Source of the DNA: an uncultured Planctomycetaceae bacterium
GTDB taxonomy: Bacteria > Planctomycetota > Planctomycetia > Pirellulales > JACPPG01
Length of the DNA stretch: 5,234 nucleotides
NCBI GenBank assembly: GCA_945957305.1
Contig: CAMFLN010000311.1
Location: 1-5,234, forward strand
Direction of reading: 5' to 3'
Shown here: positions 1 through 5,234 of the stretch, one piece after another
Layout: every line of letters begins with the position of its first letter
How positions within the stretch are numbered: position 1 is the first letter of the stretch
Made by a program: the position numbers and the translations under genes
The notes under the pieces: generated by a model
What the model saw: only the letters and a program-made list of their open reading frames with translations
Told to the model about the DNA's origin: nothing
Databases searched by the model: none

Positions 1-645
1 ATGGCGCTGCGCAGCGCCTGCCCGATGAATCTCGGCAAGCGCTTCGCCACGCGCCAGCATCTCCGGAATTTCCGGTTCGCGATTTGCGCGACGATTGACC
101 GCAAACTTAGCCTGGCCCTCGCGGGCGTCGAGCGTCGCCGGTCGCAGGTCGGCGAGCGCCTGGGCAACCGTGTCGACGATCTTACGCTCCAGCTTCTGGG
201 AGTAAGACTCGACCAATGCCATCTGCACGTCGTCGAGCGGATAATAATCCAGCAGCGACTCGCGCACGACCGGTCCGCTGTGAGTATGCGAGGCGGTGAG
301 CATCACCTCGGCCGGCGTCAGTCCACACCGATCCTGCAACGCGGTGCGCAGCGCTTCGACCATCACCCGCGAGTAGCCTAACAGGTCCGACGTGATCAGC
401 ACGGCACGTTTGCCGCGGGCGTCTTGCAACGCCAGGACCTTCACCCACAGTTCATGCTCGGTGCCCTCGGCTGGTCGGTCTCTTCCGCCGTACCCAGCCA
501 GCCACATCGGGCGTTCGGGCGTAATGACCGTTCGCGCCAGTCCGGCGCGCCACGTTCCATTATCACCATCAGCGCGCGCTTGGAGTGAACTGACGGTGCT
601 GCAGAGTCCCAGGGCGAGAATCGTGAATTTCGCGATGCGTTTCAT
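1..645 (-). CDS. Neutral/alkaline ceramidase-family secreted hydrolase, N-terminal part (cut by window edge)
   Basis: The first 215 codons of a gene running off the left edge, with no internal stop. The ATG at 645-643 is chosen because it opens a clear Sec signal peptide: MKR, a hydrophobic stretch to about residue 20, then an Ala-x-Ala site (A23-R24-A25) with probable cleavage before D26. The mature start resembles neutral ceramidases: WRAGLARTVITP at about 32-43, GYGG at 51-54, and the diagnostic SHTHSGP at 119-125. In the Pseudomonas enzyme the two histidines of this motif bind the catalytic zinc; here they are H120 and H122. A VNRR segment at 183-186 also fits the family. The catalytic serine and remaining zinc ligands would lie outside the window. 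Characterised members cleave the amide bond of ceramide, but most bacterial relatives are untested, so the substrate is an inference. It starts 32 bases after the dgkA stop with no Shine-Dalgarno sequence; an extended -10-like element and a palindrome sit at the start codon. Confidence 0.86.
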   Translation of the reverse strand, partial: MKRIAKFTILALGLCSTVSSLQARADGDNGTWRAGLARTVITPERPMWLAGYGGRDRPAEGTEHELWVKVLALQDARGKRAVLITSDLLGYSRVMVEALRTALQDRCGLTPAEVMLTASHTHSGPVVRESLLDYYPLDDVQMALVESYSQKLERKIVDTVAQALADLRPATLDAREGQAKFAVNRRANREPEIPEMLARGEALAEIHRAGAAQRH

Positions 646-665
646 GCGTGCGATTGTAGCACGCA
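645..665 (-). promoter_or_regulatory. Perfect 7+7 inverted repeat overlapping the ceramidase start codon
   Basis: Plus-strand bases 645-651 (TGCGTGC) and 659-665 (GCACGCA) are exact reverse complements separated by the 7-base spacer GATTGTA. The left edge includes the complement of the A of the ATG start codon, and the spacer holds most of a TACAAT -10-like hexamer. The site lies 12 bases beyond the dgkA stop. As DNA, a 21-bp palindrome could be the operator of a dimeric repressor. As RNA, a 7-bp stem with a 7-base loop could limit ribosome access or mark an intercistronic end. There is no following T tract, so an intrinsic terminator is unlikely. The symmetry is seen directly; the function is inference. 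Confidence 0.5.
653..661 (-). promoter_or_regulatory. Possible extended -10 element giving a leaderless ceramidase mRNA
   Basis: On the minus strand the sequence TGCTACAAT occupies 661-653. It matches the extended -10 form (TG, one base, then TATAAT with one mismatch). The hexamer ends 7 bases before the ATG at 645, so transcription would begin at or next to the start codon, which fits the absence of a Shine-Dalgarno sequence. No good -35 is present: TTGGTG at 684-679 is the nearest candidate but has a 20-bp spacer. The element is short and may be chance. Confidence 0.3.
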
Positions 666-677
666 GATGAACGTCGC

Positions 678-1061
678 TCACCAATTCATCATCACGGCCA
701 GGCGGTTGAGAAAGATGACGGCGCCGACGACCGCCGAACTGAGCGAGGCCACGAGCACCGCGCCGCTGCCGATGTCCAGTGCATCGCGAATGTGCGGATT
801 GTGCCGCTGGTCGATCGCCTTGGCCAATCGCTCCAGGGCCGAATTCAGCATTTCGGTGGTCATCACGGCGCCAATGCATAAGAGCAGCACACACCACTCG
901 AGAAGTGCCGCCTGCAGGATCAGCGCCGCGGCCAGGACCGCGGCGGCCATAAAGAAGTGGACGAAGAAGCTGCTTTCGCCGCGCACCCCCAGTTTTGTTC
1001 CGCGAAACGCACAGCGGAACTTTTGCACCCAGGACCCGGCAGCCGGTTCGCGTTTCGCCAT
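678..1061 (-). CDS. dgkA: Diacylglycerol kinase / undecaprenol kinase family integral membrane protein
   Basis: A 127-residue protein, close to the usual 120-130 for this family of small trimeric inner-membrane kinases. They phosphorylate diacylglycerol (Gram-negative type) or undecaprenol (Gram-positive type) using ATP. An N-terminal amphipathic part contains FRCAFRGTKLGVRGES with E29, the counterpart of E. coli E28. Three hydrophobic helices follow at about 36-56, 56-70 and 98-118. The signature EMLNSALERLAKAID at 70-84 supplies E70, N73 and E77, matching E. coli E69, N72 and E76. ALDIGSGAVL at 94-103 matches E. coli AKDMGSAAVL, keeping D96 but replacing the catalytic-site lysine with L95. 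The ATG at 1061 is chosen because it gives the family length; no clear Shine-Dalgarno sequence precedes it. It follows lptD by 90 bases and precedes the ceramidase gene by 32, so it may be co-transcribed with lptD. Family assignment is firm; whether the substrate is diacylglycerol or undecaprenol is open. Confidence 0.92.
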   Translation of the reverse strand: MAKREPAAGSWVQKFRCAFRGTKLGVRGESSFFVHFFMAAAVLAAALILQAALLEWCVLLLCIGAVMTTEMLNSALERLAKAIDQRHNPHIRDALDIGSGAVLVASLSSAVVGAVIFLNRLAVMMNW

Positions 1062-1089
1062 AACTTCGTTTCTCGACTCGATGGTTTGC

Positions 1090-1119
1090 GGCGCGTCGAT
1101 GTCACACGACAGTAGCGCC
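1090..1119. other. Weak imperfect hairpin in the lptD-dgkA gap
   Basis: GGCGC at 1090-1094 and GTCG at 1095-1098 pair with CGAC at 1107-1110 and GCGCC at 1115-1119. This gives nine pairs interrupted by a 4-base bulge around an 8-base loop. No T tract follows on the minus strand, so it does not look like an intrinsic terminator. It could be a processing or stability element between lptD and dgkA, or chance in GC-rich DNA. Nothing else stands out in the 90-base gap. Confidence 0.25.
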
Positions 1120-1151
1120 TCGCGGCTCCTGACTCAGACGCGCGGCATGGT

Positions 1152-4100
1152 TTACTCTAAGCCATTGACGCCCGCGATGGGAATCTGCGCCCCGCCGACC
1201 CGGCCCAGGGTGGTGCGCGGCAAGAAGCGTGGTTCGATCATGAAGCTCAAACCGTAGTTCTTCTTGCTGGCGTCGACCGTGCCGCCGATGCTCATCAAGA
1301 ACGACTCGCCGACGCGGGTCAACATGAATTGCTCGCCGATATTGCCGTTGTGGGCCACGTCGACGGTGGCTCCGGCCGAGGAAATCCACTTTTCGCTCAT
1401 GCGGTAACTGTACGAGGCAATCAGCACTTCGCTATCGACCGGTGTAAATGCGTTGGCGACGTTCGGACCGTTGATCGAACGGAAACCTAAATACATGCTG
1501 CCACGCGGCGGGCGGTTGATGAACGCGCCCACCGTGGCAATACGCTGCCCTTGATTGAAGAAGTCGAAGATACCGTCGGACAACAGCGTCACGCGATCGC
1601 CGATGTGCCAGGTCAAGTCGTACTGCGTAAGGCCAAACACCTGGCCGAAGTCGTCGCGATTCGCCTGGGGGAAGATGCCCGTCGACAGGTTGAACGAGAT
1701 CCAGTCAATGATGTGCTGATTGCCAGGCAGGCCGCGCTTGGTCTGCCAACGCTGCTTCAGCCCGACGCGAATCGCGGTCATGTCCCCCGCAATTTCCGGC
1801 GAAGGGGACGTAACGGCGCTCGCCAAACCATAGCGCAATGCGTAATACCGCGGATCCCATTGAGCCGGGACGAACGAGTTATTGAACGTATTAAAGGCAA
1901 AGCGGCGATTGAACGCTTCGATGTTGTCGTCATCGATCGGATCGTACAGCGGCAGGTTTTGGAAATCCTGCGTGGCTCCGGCCCACGAAGCGTCGACGTC
2001 GATCAATGCTTTGTGTGCGATGCCGTTGACATTAAAGAGGGTGCTCTGAATCGTCGGATCGACCGACCAGAAGGGGAACGACGCGCGTACGCCGAATTGA
2101 CCATAGGCCCGGTTCATGGCGCCGGCGGGCACGCGGAAATTCGGCACGCCTTCGAGCGTTTCATCCCAGTGCGCCAATTGCCCCAAGGCGTACGGCACAA
2201 AGTTAACGTTGGCGAACTCGAACGGCAGATCGAGCTCCTGCGTGGTGAAGTACCGCCCGCCATGCACGTTCGCTTCCCACGGCAGCCAGTTGAACTTGGC
2301 GATTTCGCTGGGGTCGGTCGGCCGCGCGGCGATCAGCATATTTGCATAACCGGCACTGGAATGCTCGTACCAGGTCAGCCGATCGTCGAGCAGGTTTTGA
2401 CCGATCCAGAAATGGTCGAGCCGCGGCAGCCATTGCGTCTGCGTAAACCAGTCGTTGATGCGGACGCTGCCCGTGACGTTCCAGGTCGAGTTCCCCCGAT
2501 ACTGCTTGAGCATCAGGTCGGTGTCATAGTCCTTGCTCTGGTCCCACTCGCGCTCGAAGTATTGTTCGAGGAAGTTGCGGTCCGAGATCAGGCCGGCCTC
2601 GCCGGTGAACTGGAAGTTGTTGTTCAAGTATTGGCGGTGACGCGCCAGGAGTTTGTAACGGTCCGTTCGATCGGGCTCGGGCAGCAGGTTCATACGATCA
2701 CTGCCCAGCGTGTCCAGACCGTGATCGTGGATACCCCAGGCATCCAGGAAGCCGTTGTGCGGACCTTGCAGCCCGAACAATTCCGACCCACGCCAACGAT
2801 AGGCGGTGCCCAGTGCCGGGCCACGCTTGGTGAAGTAATCGGTGCTGAACGTCCAGTCGGTGCCGGGCAGCCGCTTCAGCCCAAACACCTGGTACGCGTC
2901 CCAATCGACCAGGAATTGCTGACCGAAAATCTTGTCGCTCTTGAACCGCGCCTGGCGAATGTAGAAGTCCGATTGTTCAATGTCGTTTTTGATCACCGGC
3001 CAATAGAACACCGGCACATTATCGATGTAGACAAAATTGTTCCGGCTGGTCACCAGGCGGTCGTGCTGCATCACCGCTTCGCCGGTTTGCGGATCGACCT
3101 GAGGTTGTTTGGTAAAAGGGTCGACGACCGGCACCTGGTTGTCCTCGAACAGCATGCTCTTGGACTGCAAACGATAGCCGGGCAGGGCCAGGCGGCTGCT
3201 GGTGACATAGGCATTCGTGGCAACGAAGCGGCCGGGGCCCGTCTGCTGCACGACGTCCGCCTTCAGACGCATCAGGCCCGAGAACTTCGGCACGGGCGAG
3301 AGAATCTCGGCGGCCAGCACGGTGCCAATTTGGCTGCGGACGTCGTAATACATCCGCTGGGCGTAGATCGTGCGCTCTCCCTGGCGGAAGACGATATTCC
3401 CTTCCATGTAGATTTCGAGCGGCACATCCTCGGCCTGCATCGTTTCGCCGCTGGCGGCCGCTGCGCCGGTGGTCCAGATCACGACGTTATCGGCCGAAAT
3501 ATCAAGCACGCCGAAGTTCGGCAAATTATCGATGATGACGTTCACGCCTTGCCGGATCTGAATCACGGTCTGGTTCAGCTTGGGATCCGTTTCAACGCGA
3601 ATATCAAAGGGCACGCGGCTACGCGAATGGAATTGAATGCGTCGTAAGCCAGGCCCCGCTCCGGCCGCGCCGCCCGGGGGGGCAGGGTTCTGCGCCACCA
3701 GCAGCGGCGGCGGACTGCTCGGGTTGCTCAAGCCCGGCACGGTCGAACTGAACCCGCCGGGCATGCTGGTCGTCTGATTCGGCGTGAACTGCACCTGTTT
3801 GACCTGTGAGTCGTCGGTGCCGTTACGCCGCGCCAAGGCGCGCCGATACAGGGCGGGCTTAACCGCTGGTTCCGTACCCGGGTTGGTAACACGCACGTCG
3901 ACGTTGCCGCTCGACGTGAACTCGCCCAGCCAGGTTTTGTCGGCAATCGCGTTGGCCGGCTTTTCGCTCGGTGCTTGCCCGAGCGCGCCGCTGCCGATGA
4001 GCACGTTGCCGTCGAGATAAGCGATGACGCGGTTTTGCGCTTCGTCCGAGCTGACGTCGCGTTTGATCCATAACACCGCCTCATCGCTCGTGGCGCGCAA

Positions 4101-4415
4101 AGCGCCTTGCGCAACGGTGCATCCTCCGCGCAGGATCCAGACTTCGTGCGATCCTTGCTCCCAATGGTCGGCCTGATCGGCATCGACGGTAATGGCCGCC
4201 GTCGGGTCAGCTGGGGGGAGCGTGACTTCGCCCCGTGCTGCGCTGACCAGCAGCAGTAAGACATTCACGAGCAGCGCCGCGTGTGGCACCACGCGCGCAC
4301 ACCCTCGCCACGCAACGCGTCTGCGTCGCGCGCAGCATAAGCTCGGCGATGGAGTGATGGCAGAACTTGTCAGCAGAGTCGCAACCTCGACGTGACACGA
4401 CGAACGTCGGCGCAC
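1152..4415 (-). CDS. lptD: LPS-assembly outer-membrane protein LptD (OstA family), large form
   Basis: A 1087-residue protein, against about 780 in E. coli LptD, which forms the outer-membrane end of the Lpt bridge and inserts LPS into the outer leaflet. An Arg-rich n-region (30-41) and hydrophobic run (46-59) form a Sec signal, with likely cleavage after V57-S58-A59. Two OstA/LptA-like beta segments follow: about 73-180 (DADQADHW, WILRGGCTVAQG, AYLDGNVLI) and about 258-400 (DISADNVVIW, IYMEGNIVFRQG, YAQRMYYD). A Pro/Gly-rich linker at 212-256 separates them. NVPVFYWP at 466-473 is the LptD-typical step into the barrel, which fills about 490-1064 with alternating, aromatic-rich strands and ends at F1064. 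A 23-residue tail follows. After signal removal only C99 remains, so the disulfides of E. coli LptD cannot form. The GTG at 4415 is the first in-frame start after a TAA at 4505-4503, but GAGGA lies only one base before it. GTG at 4292 has GAGGG nine bases upstream but would lose the arginines. A strong promoter lies upstream and dgkA downstream. Confidence 0.9.
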   Translation of the reverse strand: MRRRSSCHVEVATLLTSSAITPSPSLCCARRRRVAWRGCARVVPHAALLVNVLLLLVSAARGEVTLPPADPTAAITVDADQADHWEQGSHEVWILRGGCTVAQGALRATSDEAVLWIKRDVSSDEAQNRVIAYLDGNVLIGSGALGQAPSEKPANAIADKTWLGEFTSSGNVDVRVTNPGTEPAVKPALYRRALARRNGTDDSQVKQVQFTPNQTTSMPGGFSSTVPGLSNPSSPPPLLVAQNPAPPGGAAGAGPGLRRIQFHSRSRVPFDIRVETDPKLNQTVIQIRQGVNVIIDNLPNFGVLDISADNVVIWTTGAAAASGETMQAEDVPLEIYMEGNIVFRQGERTIYAQRMYYDVRSQIGTVLAAEILSPVPKFSGLMRLKADVVQQTGPGRFVATNAYVTSSRLALPGYRLQSKSMLFEDNQVPVVDPFTKQPQVDPQTGEAVMQHDRLVTSRNNFVYIDNVPVFYWPVIKNDIEQSDFYIRQARFKSDKIFGQQFLVDWDAYQVFGLKRLPGTDWTFSTDYFTKRGPALGTAYRWRGSELFGLQGPHNGFLDAWGIHDHGLDTLGSDRMNLLPEPDRTDRYKLLARHRQYLNNNFQFTGEAGLISDRNFLEQYFEREWDQSKDYDTDLMLKQYRGNSTWNVTGSVRINDWFTQTQWLPRLDHFWIGQNLLDDRLTWYEHSSAGYANMLIAARPTDPSEIAKFNWLPWEANVHGGRYFTTQELDLPFEFANVNFVPYALGQLAHWDETLEGVPNFRVPAGAMNRAYGQFGVRASFPFWSVDPTIQSTLFNVNGIAHKALIDVDASWAGATQDFQNLPLYDPIDDDNIEAFNRRFAFNTFNNSFVPAQWDPRYYALRYGLASAVTSPSPEIAGDMTAIRVGLKQRWQTKRGLPGNQHIIDWISFNLSTGIFPQANRDDFGQVFGLTQYDLTWHIGDRVTLLSDGIFDFFNQGQRIATVGAFINRPPRGSMYLGFRSINGPNVANAFTPVDSEVLIASYSYRMSEKWISSAGATVDVAHNGNIGEQFMLTRVGESFLMSIGGTVDASKKNYGLSFMIEPRFLPRTTLGRVGGAQIPIAGVNGLE
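3648..3782 (-). other. Pro/Gly/Ser-rich linker within LptD, containing a 7-base C tract
   Basis: Codons 212-256 encode a low-complexity stretch rich in Pro, Gly, Ser and Ala, including SSPPPLL and PAPPGGAAGAGPG, between the two OstA-like segments. It is probably a flexible tether. Plus-strand bases 3676-3682 are seven consecutive G (seven C in the coding strand), the longest homopolymer I noticed in the gene. The reading frame is intact here. Confidence 0.65.
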
Positions 4416-4416
4416 G

Positions 4417-4421
4417 TCCTC
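4417..4421 (-). promoter_or_regulatory. Shine-Dalgarno-like GAGGA too close to the lptD GTG
   Basis: GAGGA on the minus strand at 4421-4417 ends one base before the GTG at 4415. The usual spacing is about 5-9 bases, so this would be a poor ribosome site for that start. The better-spaced GAGGG at 4306-4302 precedes an internal GTG at 4292. This is why the lptD start remains uncertain. Confidence 0.3.
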
Positions 4422-4424
4422 AAC

Positions 4425-4450
4425 TTCGCGCTCGAAATGAAGCGCGCGAA
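4425..4450 (-). promoter_or_regulatory. Hairpin in the lptD 5' leader, next to the start
   Basis: Plus-strand CGCGCT at 4427-4432 pairs with AGCGCG at 4441-4446 around an 8-base loop. With a 2-base bulge the stem gains two more pairs (4425-4426 with 4449-4450). In the mRNA this stem ends 3 bases before the GAGGA and 9 bases before the GTG at 4415, so it could influence initiation. No known riboswitch or leader-peptide pattern is recognised. Confidence 0.35.
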
Positions 4451-4501
4451 CTGAACGAAACTTCTTACGAGATGTGAACTTCCGGAAAAGTAGAGGGCGG
4501 G

Positions 4502-4531
4502 ATTATAGGGGCACTTCTGCCGCGGGGTCAA
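4502..4531 (-). promoter_or_regulatory. Near-consensus sigma-70 promoter for lptD
   Basis: On the minus strand TTGACC (4531-4526) is followed after 18 bp by a perfect TATAAT (4507-4502). Transcription would start near 4496-4491, giving a leader of about 75-80 bases before the GTG at 4415. The -35 begins 36 bases past the stop of the upstream glycosyltransferase gene, so lptD appears to have its own promoter rather than depending on read-through. The -35 differs from TTGACA at one base and the spacer is one base over the optimum of 17. Confidence 0.75.
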
Positions 4532-4566
4532 GGTAGTTTCGTGGCGAAGACTGGCTCTGTAAGTGA

Positions 4567-5234
4567 CTAAGCTGCTTCGGTTTGCGCCACGATCTTTCGA
4601 GCCGCGATCCAGCCCGCTCCGGCCGCCGCCGCCAGCGCGACCACCGGCAGTACGGGAGCCCGCATCCGCATGTCGGTCCAATAGAACGCATGCACTGCGG
4701 TGAAACTGGCCGCTAGCAGCACGGCAAACAACCAGGGGGATCGCCACCAGCGACGCCTCAGGCTCCACGCTCCAACAAGCGCCAGCGTATGTTCCGCGAG
4801 ATACCAACCGGCGGTGGCGTAGCGCAACTGCCGCTCCCCCTCTCCTTCTTCCGCGAGGGCCAAAGGCAACACCCCCCAGAAGCGCGACACGCGAAATGCC
4901 GTCGCGCGCCAGAACATGGCCGGCTCGGCGCGAATCGCCTGCCAGGCGGCGGCATAATCTGCGCGATCGAATTCAATCTCGTCGGCCGGTTCAACCACGA
5001 AGCGCTGCGGTGAGCGCTCCGCATGAAAGTCCGCGGCATCCCACGGTTCGCGCGGCGCTTCGCGCAGATGATCATAAAAGTCGGGGTTATTCGCCAGCCA
5101 TAAAGTCGAACCACCGTGCGTCGTGGTAATCACCGGTCGTCCGAATTGGATCGCATTGCGCACTCCCCAAGGGGCCAGCACGACCGCCAGGGCCAGATAC
5201 GACAAAATCAACGCGCGTCGCCGCTGTACCCCGG
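4567..5234 (-). CDS. GT39/ArnT-like membrane glycosyltransferase, C-terminal part (5' end outside window)
   Basis: The frame is open to the right edge and ends at a TAG at 4569-4567, giving the last 221 residues of a longer protein. The visible part has a transmembrane segment ending in LAPWGVRN, then FGRPVITTTHGG and LWLANNP. These are typical of the region after the last cytoplasmic-side helices in polyprenyl-phosphate-sugar-dependent glycosyltransferases of the PMT/ArnT superfamily (family GT39). A loop of about 100 residues follows, then three hydrophobic helices: one around YLAEHTLALVGAW, one around LFAVLLAASFTAVHAF, and a last one after RMRAPVLPVVALAA. The Arg-x-Arg-x-Pro-x-x-Pro pattern before the final helix is also common in this family. 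The catalytic Asp/Glu loop lies outside the window. Such enzymes transfer a sugar from a polyprenyl phosphate donor to lipid A, glycans or proteins on the periplasmic face. The acceptor cannot be determined here. No terminator hairpin is evident after the stop. Confidence 0.82.
   Translation of the reverse strand, partial: GVQRRRALILSYLALAVVLAPWGVRNAIQFGRPVITTTHGGSTLWLANNPDFYDHLREAPREPWDAADFHAERSPQRFVVEPADEIEFDRADYAAAWQAIRAEPAMFWRATAFRVSRFWGVLPLALAEEGEGERQLRYATAGWYLAEHTLALVGAWSLRRRWWRSPWLFAVLLAASFTAVHAFYWTDMRMRAPVLPVVALAAAAGAGWIAARKIVAQTEAA

Noticed and set aside
1..381. A plus-strand frame from the left edge opposite the ceramidase gene.
   Set aside because: The minus strand here encodes the SHTHSGP zinc motif and a signal peptide in an uninterrupted frame, so the plus-strand frame is a shadow.
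1062..1151. Possible separate dgkA promoter in the lptD-dgkA gap.
   Set aside because: No pair of -35 and -10 hexamers with acceptable spacing was found; only weak single matches such as TACTGT are present.
667..1257. A 196-codon plus-strand frame across dgkA and the end of lptD.
   Set aside because: It is antisense to two well-supported genes and the protein has no family resemblance that I recognise.
1551..3647. A 698-codon open frame on the plus strand, antisense to lptD.
   Set aside because: It lies wholly inside lptD on the opposite strand. Its translation is rich in Arg, Val, Gly and His with no recognisable domain, signal or membrane pattern, while the opposite frame has clear LptD motifs. 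Long shadow frames are expected opposite GC-rich genes.
4535..4550. Possible terminator after the glycosyltransferase gene (TTCG/CGAA near-palindrome).
   Set aside because: The stem is only about four pairs and no T tract follows on the minus strand.
4370..4807. A minus-strand frame bridging the glycosyltransferase end, the intergenic region and the lptD start.
   Set aside because: It is out of frame with both genes, covers a clear promoter, and has no coherent protein features.

Overview
The window is a compact, GC-rich piece of a bacterial chromosome. All four supportable genes lie on the minus strand, so they are read from the right end to the left end. The gene content suggests a Gram-negative, LPS-exporting member of the Planctomycetota, possibly Pirellulales-like. 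The reasons are a very large LptD/OstA-type outer-membrane protein with a Pro/Gly-rich linker and almost no cysteines, and a secreted neutral-ceramidase-family protein, a family common in planctomycetes. The taxonomy is inferred from recalled family traits and was not computed.

Layout in the direction of transcription: (1) 5234-4567, the C-terminal 221 residues of a GT39/ArnT-like membrane glycosyltransferase, with its 5' part outside the window; (2) 4566-4416, a 151-base intergenic region with a near-consensus sigma-70 promoter (TTGACC, 18 bp, TATAAT), then a leader of about 75-80 bases containing a hairpin; (3) 4415-1152, an lptD homologue of 1087 codons with a GTG start; (4) 1151-1062, a 90-base gap with only a weak imperfect hairpin; (5) 1061-678, a small integral-membrane diacylglycerol/undecaprenol kinase (DgkA family); (6) 677-646, a 32-base gap holding a perfect 7+7 inverted repeat over an extended -10-like element and the first base of the next start codon; (7) 645-1, the first 215 codons of a secreted neutral/alkaline ceramidase-family protein, cut by the window edge.

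The genes share an envelope-lipid theme. The glycosyltransferase would move sugars from a polyprenyl carrier in the inner membrane, LptD would insert LPS into the outer membrane, DgkA would phosphorylate a lipid alcohol so that it can be reused, and the ceramidase-like protein would act on amide-linked lipids outside the cytoplasm. Shared transcription of lptD and dgkA, and perhaps the ceramidase gene, is plausible from the strand and short gaps but is not proven. I found no mobile elements, CRISPR arrays, tRNA or rRNA genes, and no clear intrinsic terminators. I did not find a convincing undescribed system. The best leads are the palindrome at the ceramidase start, the Lys-to-Leu change in the DgkA active-site motif, and the duplicated OstA architecture of the LptD protein.
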